The position numbers and the translations under genes are program-made. A DNA stretch of 64,000 bases from Streptomyces tuirus. GTDB lineage: Bacteria; Actinomycetota; Actinomycetes; Streptomycetales; Streptomycetaceae. The first letter of the stretch is position 1. Every line of letters begins with the position of its first letter. The notes beneath the pieces were generated by a model. The model did not search any database, was not told where the DNA came from, and was given only the letters and a program-made list of their open reading frames with translations. The DNA is taken from contig JAGTPG010000002.1 in assembly GCA_018195615.1 (NCBI GenBank), forward strand, positions 3,290,501-3,354,500, in the 5' to 3' direction. Positions 28,406 through 38,468 of this stretch are shown in pieces.

Positions 28406-28578
28406 CAGTTCGGGACCCTATCCATCGGACGAGCCGCTTGGCACGGGAGGTCCCACTTGTCCCCCGTCCGAGGGCCGACTTCACAGTGAACTTCACCACG
28501 CGCCGCCCTGTCGCCGCCCTGTCGCCGCCCGGGTGAAATTCCCTCGCTCGTCCCGCATTGCCCTGGTAGGCATGGGCC

Positions 28579-29832
28579 ATGGCGACTGACGAGACCGGAT
28601 CCGCGGCGACCCTGCGGGTGCTCCGGCGGGACGACTGGGACAAGTGGTACGACACCCTCATCCGGAGCTTCGGCGGAGTGCCGGAGTCCACCGAGGAGCG
28701 GGAGTTGTGGGACTCGCTGACCGAGTTCGACCGTTCACTCGGTGTGTGGGAGGGGGACGGCTGTGTGGGGACGGCGGGGGCGTTCAGCTTCCGGCTCACC
28801 GTGCCCGGCGGCGCCTCGGTGCCGGCCGCGGGCGTGACGATGGTCAGCGTGGCCGCCACGCACCGGCGGCGCGGCGTCCTGACGTCGATGATGCGGCGGC
28901 AGTTGGACGACGTCCGGTCCTGGGGTGAGCCGCTGGCCGTGCTCACGGCTTCCGAGCCGGCGATCTACGGGCGGTTCGGGTACGGCGCCGCCACCTTCCA
29001 GTTGAACGCCGAGGTCGACACGGGTCGGGTACGGCTGTCGTCGCTGCCCGCCGGTACGGACGACGTACGCGTGCGGTACGCCGTTCCCGCGGATGTCATC
29101 GACGTGTGCGAGGCCATGTACGCGCGGCTGGTGCCGTCGCGGCCGGGGATGCCGGCGCGGCAGCCCGGCTGGGAGCGGCTCGGGGTGCTCGATCCGGAGA
29201 GCGAGCGGGAGGGGGCGTCGCCGCTGCAGTGCGTCCTCGCCGAGCGGGACGGCGAGACGGTCGGGTACGCGCGGTTCAGCGTCAAGCCGAACTGGGAGAC
29301 AGCCGGGCCCGAGGGCACGGTGATCCTCAAGGACTCGCTCGCGCTGGACCCGGCGGCGGACGCGGCGCTGTGGCGGTTCCTGTTCGGCATCGACCTGACG
29401 TCGAAGCTGGTGATCCGGGGGCGGCCGGTCGACGACGCGTGGCAGTACATGGTGTCCGACATACGGCGGTGTCAGCCGCGGTTGCGGGACTCGCTGTACG
29501 TGCGGCCGGTGGAGGTGGGGGCGGCGTTGGAGGCGCGGACGTATCAGGCGCCGGTGGACGTGGTGTTCGAGGTGGAGGACGCGTTCTGCCCCTGGAACGC
29601 GGGGCGTTGGCGGCTGAGCGGGGACGCGAAGGGGGCGTCCTGCGAGCGTACGGCTGATGCGGCGGATGTGGCGTTGTCCGTACGGGAGTTGGGCGCGGCG
29701 TATCTCGGTGGGGTGAGCCTCACGGCGTTGCGGGCCGCGGGGCGGGTGCGGGAGTTGCGGCGGGGAGCGGTGGCGGAGGCCTCGGTGGGTTTCGGGGCCG
29801 ACGTGGCGCCGTGGTTGCCGCACGGTTTCTGA
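28579..29832 (+). CDS. Eis-like GNAT N-acetyltransferase
   Basis: This is a large tandem-GNAT acetyltransferase of the Eis type, which acetylates amines such as aminoglycosides or lysines using acetyl-CoA. The 417 residues match the Eis length. The acetyl-CoA loop is VSVAATHRRRGVLTSMMRRQL near 95-115 (given as landmark), followed by EPAIYGRFGYGAA, whose Tyr is the expected general acid. A central fold and a sterol-carrier-like C-terminal domain follow. The chain ends in Phe (WLPHGF), and in Eis the C-terminal carboxylate of the last residue acts as catalytic base. The start is ATG 28579. The substrate is unknown. Confidence 0.85.
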   Translation: MATDETGSAATLRVLRRDDWDKWYDTLIRSFGGVPESTEERELWDSLTEFDRSLGVWEGDGCVGTAGAFSFRLTVPGGASVPAAGVTMVSVAATHRRRGVLTSMMRRQLDDVRSWGEPLAVLTASEPAIYGRFGYGAATFQLNAEVDTGRVRLSSLPAGTDDVRVRYAVPADVIDVCEAMYARLVPSRPGMPARQPGWERLGVLDPESEREGASPLQCVLAERDGETVGYARFSVKPNWETAGPEGTVILKDSLALDPAADAALWRFLFGIDLTSKLVIRGRPVDDAWQYMVSDIRRCQPRLRDSLYVRPVEVGAALEARTYQAPVDVVFEVEDAFCPWNAGRWRLSGDAKGASCERTADAADVALSVRELGAAYLGGVSLTALRAAGRVRELRRGAVAEASVGFGADVAPWLPHGF

Positions 29833-29859
29833 CGCGGAGGTGTTCAGGGGCGGGGGTGT

Positions 29860-30667
29860 TCAGGGGCGCTGGCAGGTCGGGCACCAGAAGAGGTTGCGGG
29901 CGGCGAGATCGGCGGTGCGGATCTCACCGCCACAGATGTGGCAGGGCTGGTGGGCCCTGCGGTAGACGTACACCTCGCCGCCGTGGTCGTCCACGCGGGG
30001 CGGCCGGCCCATCGCCTCCGGGGTGTGTTCCGGGCGGACGGTGTCGATGCGGTTGTGGCGGACGCCCTCGTGCATGAGCTCGACCAGGTCGGACCAGATC
30101 GCCTTCCACTGGGCCGGGGTGATGTCCTTGCCGGCGCGGTACGGGTCGATGCGGTGCCGGAAGAGGACCTCCGCGCGGTAGACGTTCCCTACGCCTGCGA
30201 TGACCTTCTGGTCCATGAGGAGGGCGGCGATCGTCGTGCGGCTACGGCTGATGCGGCGGTACGCGGTGTCCGGGTCGGCGTCGTCGCGGAGGGGGTCGGG
30301 GCCGAGGCGGTCGTGTATCGCCTGCTTCTCCGGGGGTGTGATCAGGGAGCAGGTGGTGGGGCCCCGGAGGTCGACGTAGGTGGTGTCGTTCGCGAGGCGG
30401 AGGCGGACGGTGTCGGTGGGTGGGGGACGGGGGCCGGGCCGAAGGTGACCTTGCCGAAGAGGCCGAGGTGGATGTGGATCCAGTCGGCGTCGCGGAAGCC
30501 GAGGAAGAGGTGTTTGCCGTGGGCCTCGGTGCGGGTGAGTTCGGTGCCGGTGAGGAGGGCGGCGGCGTCGCTGAACTTGCCCTGGGGGCTGGTTGCCCGG
30601 GGGTTGTGTGGAGGAAGGCGGTGGCGTAGTCCTGGGCCAGGCGGTGGATGGTGTGGCCTTCCGGCAC
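29860..30667 (-). CDS. Fpg/Nei-family DNA glycosylase (endonuclease VIII type), two frameshifts as sequenced
   Basis: This enzyme removes oxidised bases and cuts the abasic site. The restored length is 269 residues. It starts MPEGHTIHR, giving the catalytic Pro and Glu. The H2TH-type region (LLMDQKVIAGVGNVYRAEVLF) precedes a C-terminal zinc finger (CHICGGEI...WCPTCQ). The N-terminal His-Thr makes Nei2-type more likely than MutM. Two single-base losses split it: in the G run 30599-30603 (joins HTTP to RATSPQGKF) and in the G run 30422-30426 (joins APVP to PPTDTVRLRL). The 808 bases plus two are divisible by three. The start is ATG 30665-30667. Confidence 0.87.
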
Positions 30668-30817
30668 GAGGTTCTCCTGTGATCGTTGCCGGCTCCGCCC
30701 CGCCGAGAGGGCTGCGTCCGCTCCACACGGACGGTTGCTCCCCCGCCCTGCCCGGCGCGAGCGCCCGGCCGCGGTGCGGCTCAGGCGTCGGCGTCGCGTA
30801 CGCGGGGAACCGTGCCG

Positions 30818-31303
30818 TTACGGCTGGGGGTGGTGCGGAGGGATGGGGGGCAGGTCACCCGTCGTCTCGTACGCCTCGAGCATGTCGATTCGGCGGTTGT
30901 GACGTTCGTCACCGGAGAACGGCGTGTTGAGGAAGACCTCGACGAACTTCGTCGCCTCGTCCTGCGAGTGCATGCGCGCGCCCACGGCGACGACGTTGGC
31001 GTTGTTGTGCTGGCGGCCGAGCGCCGCCGTCTCCTCGCTCCAGGCGAGGGCCGCACGGACGCCCTTGACCTTGTTCGCGGCGATCTGCTCGCCGTTGCCC
31101 GAGCCGCCGATGACGATGCCGAGGGCGTCGGGGTCCGCGGCCGTCCGCTCCGCCGCGCGGAGGCAGAAGGGCGGGTAGTCGTCCTGGGCGTCGTAGATGT
31201 GCGGGCCGCAGTCGACGGGGTCGTGACCCGCCCCCTTCAGCCACTCGACGAGGTGGTTCTTGAGTTCGTAGCCCGCATGGTCCGAGCCGAGGTACACGCG
31301 CAT
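30818..31303 (-). CDS. rpiB: Ribose-5-phosphate isomerase B
   Basis: It interconverts ribose-5-phosphate and ribulose-5-phosphate in the pentose phosphate pathway. The 161 residues contain GSDHAGYELK at the N-terminus, the active-site region GGSGNGEQIAANK (in this subfamily the catalytic residue is an acidic or Ser-type variant rather than Cys), and RHNRRIDML near the C-terminus, with the phosphate-binding Arg. The length is normal for actinobacterial RpiB. The start is ATG 31301-31303. It is transcribed leftward, in the same direction as the glycosylase gene 150 bases downstream. Confidence 0.95.
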   Translation of the reverse strand: MRVYLGSDHAGYELKNHLVEWLKGAGHDPVDCGPHIYDAQDDYPPFCLRAAERTAADPDALGIVIGGSGNGEQIAANKVKGVRAALAWSEETAALGRQHNNANVVAVGARMHSQDEATKFVEVFLNTPFSGDERHNRRIDMLEAYETTGDLPPIPPHHPQP

Positions 31304-31578
31304 GGGATGAGTGTGACACGGGTGTTCCGGGGAAGGTGCGCGGGGTGGCGCTCATGAAACATGGGCCGAATGTGAGTCGCATTACGGAAGCTCAGGAAAA
31401 CCTCAAGTAACAATCTTGATTCAAAGGTTCTCCTATAGGTTCACCTCCGATTCACTGGACCGGCTCGTACACCGCTCGTGCGGGCCCCTGTACACCGTCA
31501 CGCCGCGACACTCCCCGTTCGTACGGCTCGTGCGGTTCGTACGGAAAACAGCTCCCCGGCGCAAAGGAAATCCGTTCC

Positions 31579-33077
31579 ATGACCTCGCAGCCGACGATGA
31601 AGACGACCGGAAACGATCGCGGAGGGCCCGGAGACACCGGTGGCCCCGGCGGCAGTCCCGGGGCGCACGACTCCGGGCTCCAGGCAGGGCTGAAGAACCG
31701 GCATCTGTCGATGATCGCCATCGGCGGTGTCATCGGGGCCGGCCTCTTCGTCGGGTCCAGCTCCGGTATCGCCACCGCCGGACCCGGCATCCTCCTCTCC
31801 TACGCCCTCGTCGGCACGCTCGTGGTGCTGGTGATGCGGATGCTGGGTGAGATGTCCGCCGCCAACCCGACCTCCGGCTCCTTCTCCGCGCACGCCGACC
31901 GGGCGCTCGGGCCCTGGGCCGGGTTCTCCATCGGCTGGCTGTACTGGTTCTTCTGGGTCGTCGTGCTGGCCGTCGAGGCGACCGCCGGGGCGAAGATCCT
32001 GGAGGGCTGGATACCGGCCGTGCCCCAGTGGGGCTGGGCGCTGATCGTGATGGTGGTGCTGACCGCCACCAACCTCGTCTCCGTCGGCTCCTACGGCGAG
32101 TTCGAGTTCTGGTTCGCCGGGATCAAGGTCGTCGCGATCGCCGCGTTCATCGTCATCGGCGGACTCGCCGTCTTCGGGCTGCTTCCCGGGGTCGACAGCG
32201 AGCAGGCCGGGCTGAGCAACCTCACCTCGCACGGCGGCTTCCTGCCCAACGGGCCGGCGCCATCCTCACCGGTGTGCTCCTGGTCGTCTTCTCCTTCATG
32301 GGAAGCGAGATCGCCACTCTGGCCGCCGGTGAGTCCGAGAACCCGCAGCAGGCCGTCACCAAGGCCACCAACAGCATCATCTGGCGAGTCGCCGTCTTCT
32401 ACCTCGGCTCGATCTTCGTCGTGGTCGCCCTGCTGCCGTGGGACAGCAAGTCCATCACCGACGACGGCTCCTACGTCGCCGCGCTGAACTCCCTCGGCAT
32501 TCCGCACGCCGGTCAGATCATGAACTTCATCGTGCTGACGTCCGTGCTGTCCTGTCTCAACTCCGGCCTCTACACGGCCTCCCGCATGGCCTTCTCGCTC
32601 GGCCAGCGCGGGGACGCGCCGAAGTCCTTCGCGCGGACGACCGGCCGTGGTGTGCCGCGGACGGCGATCCTCGCGTCCGTCCTGTTCGGCTTCGTCGCCG
32701 TGTTCTTCAACTACAAGTTCCCGGACTCCGTCTTCCTCTTCCTCGTGAACTCCTCCGGTGCGGTCGCCCTGTTCGTGTGGCTGGTGATCTGCTTCTCCCA
32801 GCTGCGGATGCGGAAGATCATCAAGAGGGAGGCGCCGGAGAAGCTCGTGGTGAAGATGTGGCTGTACCCGTACCTGACCTGGGCCACGGCCGCGCTGATC
32901 GTGTTCATCCTCGGGTACATGCTCACCGACACCGAGCACGACGGGCGCACCACGGTGCTGCTGTCACTGCTCGTGGCAGCGGTGGTGCTCCTCATCGCCT
33001 ACGTGAAGGAGAAGGCGGGCGTCGGGCGGCGGGCCGCTGAAGCCCTCGAGGCTCGCGACGAGGTCTCGGCCGGCTGA
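31579..33077 (+). CDS. Amino acid permease of the APC family (GabP/AroP-like), frameshifted as sequenced
   Basis: This is a proton-coupled amino acid importer in the inner membrane. The restored length is 499 residues with twelve transmembrane helices. The family signature is MIAIGGVIGAGLFVGSS in helix 1, followed by GEMSAANPTSGSFSAHADRA and GEFEFWFAGIKV, which point to the GABA/aromatic amino acid permease group. As sequenced, the frame ends after FLPNGP; one more G in the run 32251-32253 gives FLPNGAGAILTGV and restores helices 6-12. The 1499 bases plus one are divisible by three. The start is ATG 31579. A second permease of the same type lies at 38790, so the substrates may differ. Confidence 0.88.
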
Positions 33078-33104
33078 CCTCCGGGTACTCCGCCCGTGGT
33101 GTGG

Positions 33105-33149
33105 GGGCCTGCGGTGCGTGTCGTAGTGCGCGCGCCGCAGGCCCTTTTT
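33105..33149 (+). terminator. Permease terminator
   Basis: A 10-bp stem gggcctgcgg/ccgcaggccc with a 20-base loop is followed by five T residues, 28 bases after the permease stop codon. Confidence 0.8.
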
Positions 33150-33214
33150 CCTGTGCCGGTTTCCTGTGCCGGTTTTCCTCTGACAGTTGCCGCGATGCGC
33201 TGAGCGGTCCCGGG

Positions 33215-34105
33215 TCATGTGGTCGGCGCCGGGTTTTTGAGTATTTCCGTCAGGGCGGAGATGCTGTGGTCGCCGTAGCCGGCCTCGACGGCTCGCTTCA
33301 GCAGGTCATGGAAGGGCTTGTGCCACTCCATGTCGAGGTTCGCTTCCTTGCCGAGTTCCTCGTCATGCGCGGCTCCAGCCAGGAACAGACTCACCGAGGA
33401 CGCGGGCTTGCTGTAGTCACCGCGGTCGATCTCCTCCGCGAAGACCGGCAGCACCGAGTTGATCATCTCGAACCACTTGATGCTGAACCGCACCATTGAG
33501 GCCACCTCGAGCCCACGCGCCTGCACCGCTGCCGCGCCCTGGAAGAAGCCGACGAGCGCAGGCAGCAGGGTGCCACCCACCGCCATCTCGTACAGGGCGG
33601 CGAGATCGGCGTCGGCGCCGAGGTAGACGGTGTCCCCGCCCAGCACGCGCAGCGTCGACGTGAACTCGTCGAAGACGGTGTTGTCGCCGCCGTAGTACAG
33701 GAGGGTGTCCTCAGCTCCGACGGCAGACGGCACGTTCTTGATCGCCCCGTCGAGGTAACGCGCGCCGTGCCCGGTCGCCCATTCGGCCATCTGCCGGGCA
33801 CCGGCCGGCGAACCGCTGTTCAGGCTCACCAGGGCACGGCCCTTGAGCGTGGCAGCGGCCGGTTCCAGGGCCTCGATGGTGCTCTCGTATGTGGTCAGGC
33901 AGGCGACGATCAGCGGACTCGCCGCGACTGCCTCGTCGATTCTCTGCGCTTGAACTGCGCCTTTGGACACGAGCGGCACGGCTTTCGATGCTGTTCTGTT
34001 CCAGACGGTGGTCCGGTGTCCGGCGTCGATGAATGCCTCAGCCAATGCGCTGCCCATCGAGCCCAGCCCGACGACGGTCACGGGAGTGCGGTGGTGCCCG
34101 GTCAT
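33215..34105 (-). CDS. NAD(P)-dependent imine reductase-like dehydrogenase (6-phosphogluconate dehydrogenase superfamily)
   Basis: The 296 residues form an N-terminal Rossmann fold (VTVVGLGSMGSALAEAF) with VWNRTASKA, the NADP-preferring signature of bacterial imine reductases. An LVSLNSGSP block and a helical C-terminal dimer domain (YEMAVGGTLLPALVGFFQG) follow. Streptomyces imine reductases have this layout; the natural substrate is usually unknown. The start is ATG 34103-34105 with AGGAG upstream. It is divergent from an HxlR-type regulator gene with a 181-base shared control region, which suggests that the regulator controls it. Confidence 0.8.
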   Translation of the reverse strand: MTGHHRTPVTVVGLGSMGSALAEAFIDAGHRTTVWNRTASKAVPLVSKGAVQAQRIDEAVAASPLIVACLTTYESTIEALEPAAATLKGRALVSLNSGSPAGARQMAEWATGHGARYLDGAIKNVPSAVGAEDTLLYYGGDNTVFDEFTSTLRVLGGDTVYLGADADLAALYEMAVGGTLLPALVGFFQGAAAVQARGLEVASMVRFSIKWFEMINSVLPVFAEEIDRGDYSKPASSVSLFLAGAAHDEELGKEANLDMEWHKPFHDLLKRAVEAGYGDHSISALTEILKNPAPTT

Positions 34106-34232
34106 TCGTTTTGCTCCTGCCTGATCCTGGTTCACCTGAAGCGTGAAACGGGTCGAAATAGAGGGCATTCGCACGGAGTTGCTGCCGTCTCGGTGCGACG
34201 CCTGATCCATGCTGCGGCGGCGCCGACACTTC

Positions 34233-34260
34233 TACAAGTACCTACAATTCTGTCTGGTAC
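34233..34260. promoter_or_regulatory. Candidate HxlR operator between imine reductase and regulator
   Basis: Two direct tacaa copies start at 34233 and 34243, ten bases (one helical turn) apart. They are flanked by gtacc (34238-34242) and ggtac (34256-34260), which form an inverted pair. The site is in the divergent promoter gap, where an HxlR-family dimer is expected to bind. Binding is inferred. Confidence 0.35.
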
Positions 34261-34286
34261 CCACAGTTTTGTTAGGGGAAGTGCTG

Positions 34287-34616
34287 GTGCGGAAGCGGAA
34301 TTACACCTGCGGCCTGGACGCTGCCATCGACGTCATGGGAGGAAAATGGAGGGGTCTGATCCTCTTCTGGCTGGGCGAGGGGCCGCTGCGCTTCGGCGAG
34401 TTGCGCCGAACGGTGGTCGGCATCAGTGAGCGCATGCTGATCCTGCAGCTGCGGGAGCTGGAGGCGGCCGGCCTGGTGCACCGCGAGGTCCATCACCAGG
34501 TGCCACCGAAGGTGGAGTACTCACTGACCGAGTTCGGCCACTCGCTCCTCGCTGCTCTCACCCCACTCGGACAGTGGGGCGAGGACCACATGGAGCGTCT
34601 CGAAGCCCTCGGGTGA
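34287..34616 (+). CDS. HxlR-family winged-helix transcriptional regulator
   Basis: HxlR-family regulators are small winged-helix DNA-binding proteins. This one has 109 residues from GTG 34287, with AGGGGAAG upstream. Longer starts back to 34209 are open but lack a site. The family landmarks are the Cys in NYTCGLDAAIDVMGGKW near residue 7, LRFGELRR, ISERMLILQLRELEAAGLVHRE (recognition region) and the wing PPKVEYSLTEFG. The conserved Cys often senses electrophiles or oxidants. It probably controls the divergent imine reductase gene. The frame is intact, and it ends 10 bases before the converging kinase gene. Confidence 0.88.
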   Translation: MRKRNYTCGLDAAIDVMGGKWRGLILFWLGEGPLRFGELRRTVVGISERMLILQLRELEAAGLVHREVHHQVPPKVEYSLTEFGHSLLAALTPLGQWGEDHMERLEALG

Positions 34617-34626
34617 GGGACGGCCC

Positions 34627-36494
34627 TCAGAGAACCGTGAAGCTGTCCTTGACCTTCTCGTACACGCGCAGGGCCTCCGGTTCGATTCCCGACTCGTACC
34701 AGGTGTTGACCTGGTACGACTTGCCGCCCACGTTGAAGCCGAGCAGGCGGGCGTGCCAGTGGACGCCCTGCAGGGTGAAGGTGTACTCCCAGACCACCGC
34801 CGGGTGGCCGCGGAACGTCGTCTCCTCCAGACGGACCTTGCGGTAGTCCTGGCCCTGGTTGGCGTTGCGTTCCGAGGTCTGCCAGGTCTGCAGGAGATTG
34901 CCGCGGGCCAGGGACGACTTGCCGACCAGTTCCTGCGTGCCGTCCGGGGAGGTGTAGTGCACCTCCGCGCCCGTCTTGACGTCCCGGCGCCAGCCGTCCG
35001 GTGTCGCCCAGGCGAACCCACCGGCCTCCCGGTGCGCGCCCGGCGGCAGGCTGTGCGGCCTGGTCGTGCCTTCGACGGTGGGTGAGGGAGCGGGGCCGGT
35101 GGTCGGCGGTGCGGACGCCGAGGAGCCCGCGCGGGGCTCCTCGTCACCGGGTGCGCCCGACTGCGTCGCCAGCAGGATTCCCACCACGGCACCGGCTGTC
35201 GCGACCGTGGCCGCCACGGCGGCGAGCACGGTACGGCGGTGGCCGGCGCGGGGGCGGGCAGCGGCCGGGGTGGCGGGGCCCGGGAGTTCGCCCGGGGGCA
35301 TTGCGGTGGGCGTGGCGGTGGGCATGGCGGTGGGCGTGGGGGCCGGGGTGGGTGCCGGCGTGGGGTGGGGGCGGCGCTCGGTCGCCGCCTGAGCCCGGGC
35401 CAGGGAGACGGGGCCCGGGCGGTGGGTGGCCGCGGCAGGGGTGGTGGTGGCAGGGGTGGTCGCGGCAGGGACAGCGGCAGGGCCGGCCGAGGAGGGCGCG
35501 CCCGTGTGGGCTTTCGCGGCCATTTCCGTGCGTGTGGCGGGTGTGGGTGGCGGATGCTTCGGGTTCTGCTCCGGCTCCGGTGCAGGGTGCCCCGCCTCGT
35601 CCCACCCCACCGCAACGGTGGCCGTCCGTGCCGGGTACGCCACCGGCTCCAGGGCCGCCTCCAGGTGCTCCAGGCCCGGGCGGGCCGACGGGTCCTTCGC
35701 CAGGAGGGACGTCAGGACGTCGCGCAACGGGCCCGACGCGGCGGGGAGTTCGGGCTCCTCGTACAGCACCGCGTGCAGCGTCGCCAGCGTGGTGTCGCGG
35801 GCGAAGGGGGAACGGCCGCCCAGGGCCGCGCAGAGCGTCGCGCCGAGGGACCAGATGTCGGAGGGCGGGCCCTGGGGGTTGCCGGAGATGCGCTCGGGCG
35901 CCATGTAGTCGGGCGAGCCGACCAGCATTCCGACCATGGTGAGCGCCTTGGCGTCCTGGATCGCGGCGATGCCGAAGTCCGTGAGGACGACTCGCCGTTC
36001 GGGCCGGTGAGGCCCTGGCCCGTGGCCGGAAACCGCACTCCTCCCACGTCCCGATCCGGCCGCCCCGCCTTCGTTCTCCACCAGCACGTTCCCGGGCTTG
36101 ATGTCCCGGTGCAGTACGCCCCCGGCGTGCACCTGCCGTAGCGCCGAGACCAGGCCGAGCCCGATCCGGGCCGTGGCGCAGGGGCTCAGCGGGCCCTCCT
36201 GCGCGAGGATCCTCTCCAGGGAGCGGCCGGCGACCAACTCCATGACGATCCACAGCCGTTCGCCCTCGTCGACCACGTCGTAGACCCGTACGACGTTGGG
36301 TGGTCGATCCTGGCCGTGGCCCTGGCCTCGCGCAGGGTGCGCTCGCGGCGTGTCCCGCTGTCCTCCGCGTCCAGGCCGTCGATACGCATTTCCTTGACGG
36401 CGACCTGTCGGTCGAGTATTTCGTCGGCGGCTCGCCACACCCGCCCCATTCCCCCCTGGCCGATACTTTCGACCAGCCGATAGCGCCCCGTCAC
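34627..36494 (-). CDS. Membrane Ser/Thr protein kinase, frameshifted as sequenced
   Basis: This is a Hanks-type kinase of 622 residues when restored. The N-terminal kinase domain has IGQGGMGRVW, the ATP lysine in VAVKEM, HRDIKPGN and LTDFGIA. An unusual insertion of about 18 Gly/Arg/Pro-rich residues sits between NVLVENE and VVLTDFG. A long Pro/Ala/Thr linker (about 300-410), one transmembrane helix near 425-447 and an extracellular domain of about 150 residues rich in Trp and Tyr follow. As sequenced, the first 65 residues lie in another frame; one more G in the run 36298-36300 gives RIDHPNVVRVYD. GTG 36492-36494 is the preferred start. It faces away from the LPKTG-protein gene. Confidence 0.85.
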
Positions 36495-36691
36495 CAATTT
36501 CCCTGGAACACCGCCACTGTTCGTATTCCCCGGCAATCCGCTGCACCCCCTCCACGACGCCGCGACCGACTCCCAGTGAAACACAACGGTCACACTTCGC
36601 GCCGCACCAGGATAGTGCGGGTAAATCTTGTGGTACCTCTTTCAGTGCTGCGAATTCAGGCGCAGCCCTGGGGGACGCAAGGGGGACGAAC

Positions 36692-37435
36692 ATGAGTTCT
36701 CGTCGTACGGCCATGGTCGCGGGACCGCTGGTCGCGGCAACATTCTCAGCGGTACTGATCCTTTCCGGCACTGCCGGCGCGGAGGACGGAGGACCTGCGA
36801 GCAGCAAGGGGGGAAAGGTCGTTGACGAGGCACCGGCTGGGGTGAAGCTCACCACGCTGCTGCCCGAGAAGATCTCGGTCGACAACGGTTCGGAAAAGAC
36901 AGCGATTACCGCCACGGTCAAGAACGACGGAAGCAAGGACAGCGGGAAGATCAGGCTCCTGGTCGTCGGTTTCGACGGGCTTGTCGTCAAGAACGTCGAG
37001 GGGTGTTCCGCAATACCCGAGAGCGGACTTCCGGAGGGTTCGAACAGCGGTTTCGCCTGCCCGATCGACAATCTCGCCGCCGGTGCGTCGAAGTCGTACG
37101 CCGTCGACGCGACGTACGACCTGGGCAAGACCGGGAAGATCTGTCTGCCCGTCCAGACCGGCGACGGGAAGAAGACGTTCTGGCAGCAGGGCCCGGTGCC
37201 GTTCGGCACGACCAACCCGTCGCCGGACGCCCCGGCCACGCCGCTGCTGCTCGGCACCGACAACGAGCCCGTCTCCCCCGACAAGCCGGCGTCACCGGGC
37301 GGCAAGGAGCTTCCCAAGACCGGTCCGGCTCGTGATCTGCTGCCGCTGGGCGCGGCCGGAGCGTCACTGCTCGCGGCGGGCGTGGCCGGAATGTGGTGGT
37401 CGCAGCGGCGCCGGCCGGTACGGCAGGAGGGCTGA
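36692..37435 (+). CDS. Sortase-anchored surface protein (LPKTG) with signal peptide
   Basis: The protein has 247 residues. A signal peptide is at 1-30 (hydrophobic core MVAGPLVAATFSAVLILS, cleavage after AGA). A beta-rich domain of about 150 residues follows, with two Cys pairs (VEGCSAI...FACPI and KICLPV). The C-terminus is a sorting signal: ELPKTG, a hydrophobic helix LLPLGAAGASLLAAGVAGMWW and the tail RRRPVRQEG. LPXTG-type anchoring to the wall by a sortase is expected; many Streptomyces substrates use LAXTG instead. The start is ATG 36692, with AAGGGGG upstream. It is divergent from a membrane kinase gene. The function of the exposed domain is unknown. Confidence 0.85.
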   Translation: MSSRRTAMVAGPLVAATFSAVLILSGTAGAEDGGPASSKGGKVVDEAPAGVKLTTLLPEKISVDNGSEKTAITATVKNDGSKDSGKIRLLVVGFDGLVVKNVEGCSAIPESGLPEGSNSGFACPIDNLAAGASKSYAVDATYDLGKTGKICLPVQTGDGKKTFWQQGPVPFGTTNPSPDAPATPLLLGTDNEPVSPDKPASPGGKELPKTGPARDLLPLGAAGASLLAAGVAGMWWSQRRRPVRQEG

Positions 37436-37466
37436 ATCGGCCCCTCGGCGCCCTGAGCGCACGCAA

Positions 37467-37501
37467 GAGGCCCGCCGGGACATCACGTCCCGGCGGGCCT
37501 C
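37467..37501. terminator. Bidirectional terminator between the LPKTG gene and bioY
   Basis: A 15-bp perfect stem (gaggcccgccgggac and complement) with a five-base loop lies between converging stop codons. Confidence 0.85.
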
Positions 37502-37517
37502 GGCAACGCCGGCCGCG

Positions 37518-38099
37518 TCAGCGCTTGTTCACGAACTTCCAGGCCGTCGGCAGCGCCCCCATCGCCAGCGCCGCCTTCAGCGCGTCGCCGATCAGGAACG
37601 GGGTGAGGCCGGCCGCGATCGCGGCGGTGGCGGACATGCCGGTGGCGAGGGCCAGGTAGGGCACGCCGACGGCGTAGATGATCGCCTCACCCAGCAGCAT
37701 CGCGCCCGCCATGCGCAGCATCGAGCGGTCGGCGCCGCGGCGGGCCAGGGCGCCCACCACGGTGGAGGCGAGGATCATGCCGAGGATGTAGCCGAAGGAC
37801 GGCGCGACACCGGAGGTGCCGGACGCGAACCACGGCACGCCGGCGATGCCCGCCACGGCGTACAGCGCGAGTGCGAGCAGGCCGCGGCCGGCGCCGAGGG
37901 AGGTGCCGACGAGCAGCGCGGCGAAGGTCTGGCCGGTCACCGGCACCGGGGAGCCCGGGACGGGCACGGAGATCTGGGCGGCGAGGCCGGTGAGCGCGGC
38001 GCCGCCGAGCACGAGGGCCGCGTCCCGGACACGGGAGGCGGGGAGCAGGTCGGCGAGGACCTGTCCGGTGCGCAGGGGGGTGGCGGCAGCGGTGCTCAT
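37518..38099 (-). CDS. bioY: Biotin transporter BioY (ECF S-component)
   Basis: BioY is the membrane substrate-binding unit for biotin uptake; it can work with a shared ECF module. The 193 residues have about six transmembrane helices. The family landmarks are ISVPVPGSPVPVTGQTFAALLVG near 42-64, GLLALALYAVAGIAGVPWFA, and PSFGYILGMI. The start is ATG 38097-38099. No bioMN genes are next to it in the window. The 370 bases upstream (38100-38468) show no clear repressor site that I can support. Confidence 0.92.
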   Translation of the reverse strand: MSTAAATPLRTGQVLADLLPASRVRDAALVLGGAALTGLAAQISVPVPGSPVPVTGQTFAALLVGTSLGAGRGLLALALYAVAGIAGVPWFASGTSGVAPSFGYILGMILASTVVGALARRGADRSMLRMAGAMLLGEAIIYAVGVPYLALATGMSATAAIAAGLTPFLIGDALKAALAMGALPTAWKFVNKR

Positions 38100-38468
38100 G
38101 GGGACTCCGCGAGGGTGAGGGTGGTCGGGACACCGCGACGCTATCCCAGCGCCCTCGTCCCCATCACCGTCAGCGGTCGACAAAGGCGCGAACACGCGCT
38201 TGGTTGGCTCCGGACAAAGGGTGGGGGTTACACCCAGGTTGGCGTGATGCCGGTCACGGTGCTCGGGTGCTGTGCGACACGGGAGGGACACCGGAGCTGT
38301 CTGTAGGGTTCCCCCAAAGGAACCCGGGGCCGCCGTCTCGCCCGTCGGTCGCCGGGGCGGAGCGGATCCGGCTCGCCGATCGAGACGGCGCAGTGTCGGA
38401 CCGGCCCCAGGAAGACCCCATGCCTCTTCTGATGTCCGCCGCGCTGCGGCGTTCGAAGGGGGTACGCC

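Noticed and set aside
31434..31440. TATAGGT as a -10 box for the permease gene
   Set aside because: No -35 box lies at 16-18 bases; the nearest ttgatt is only 12 bases away.
31519..31546. Two ttcgtacgg copies upstream of the first permease as an operator
   Set aside because: The spacing is 18 bases with no symmetry, and no nearby regulator or promoter supports it.
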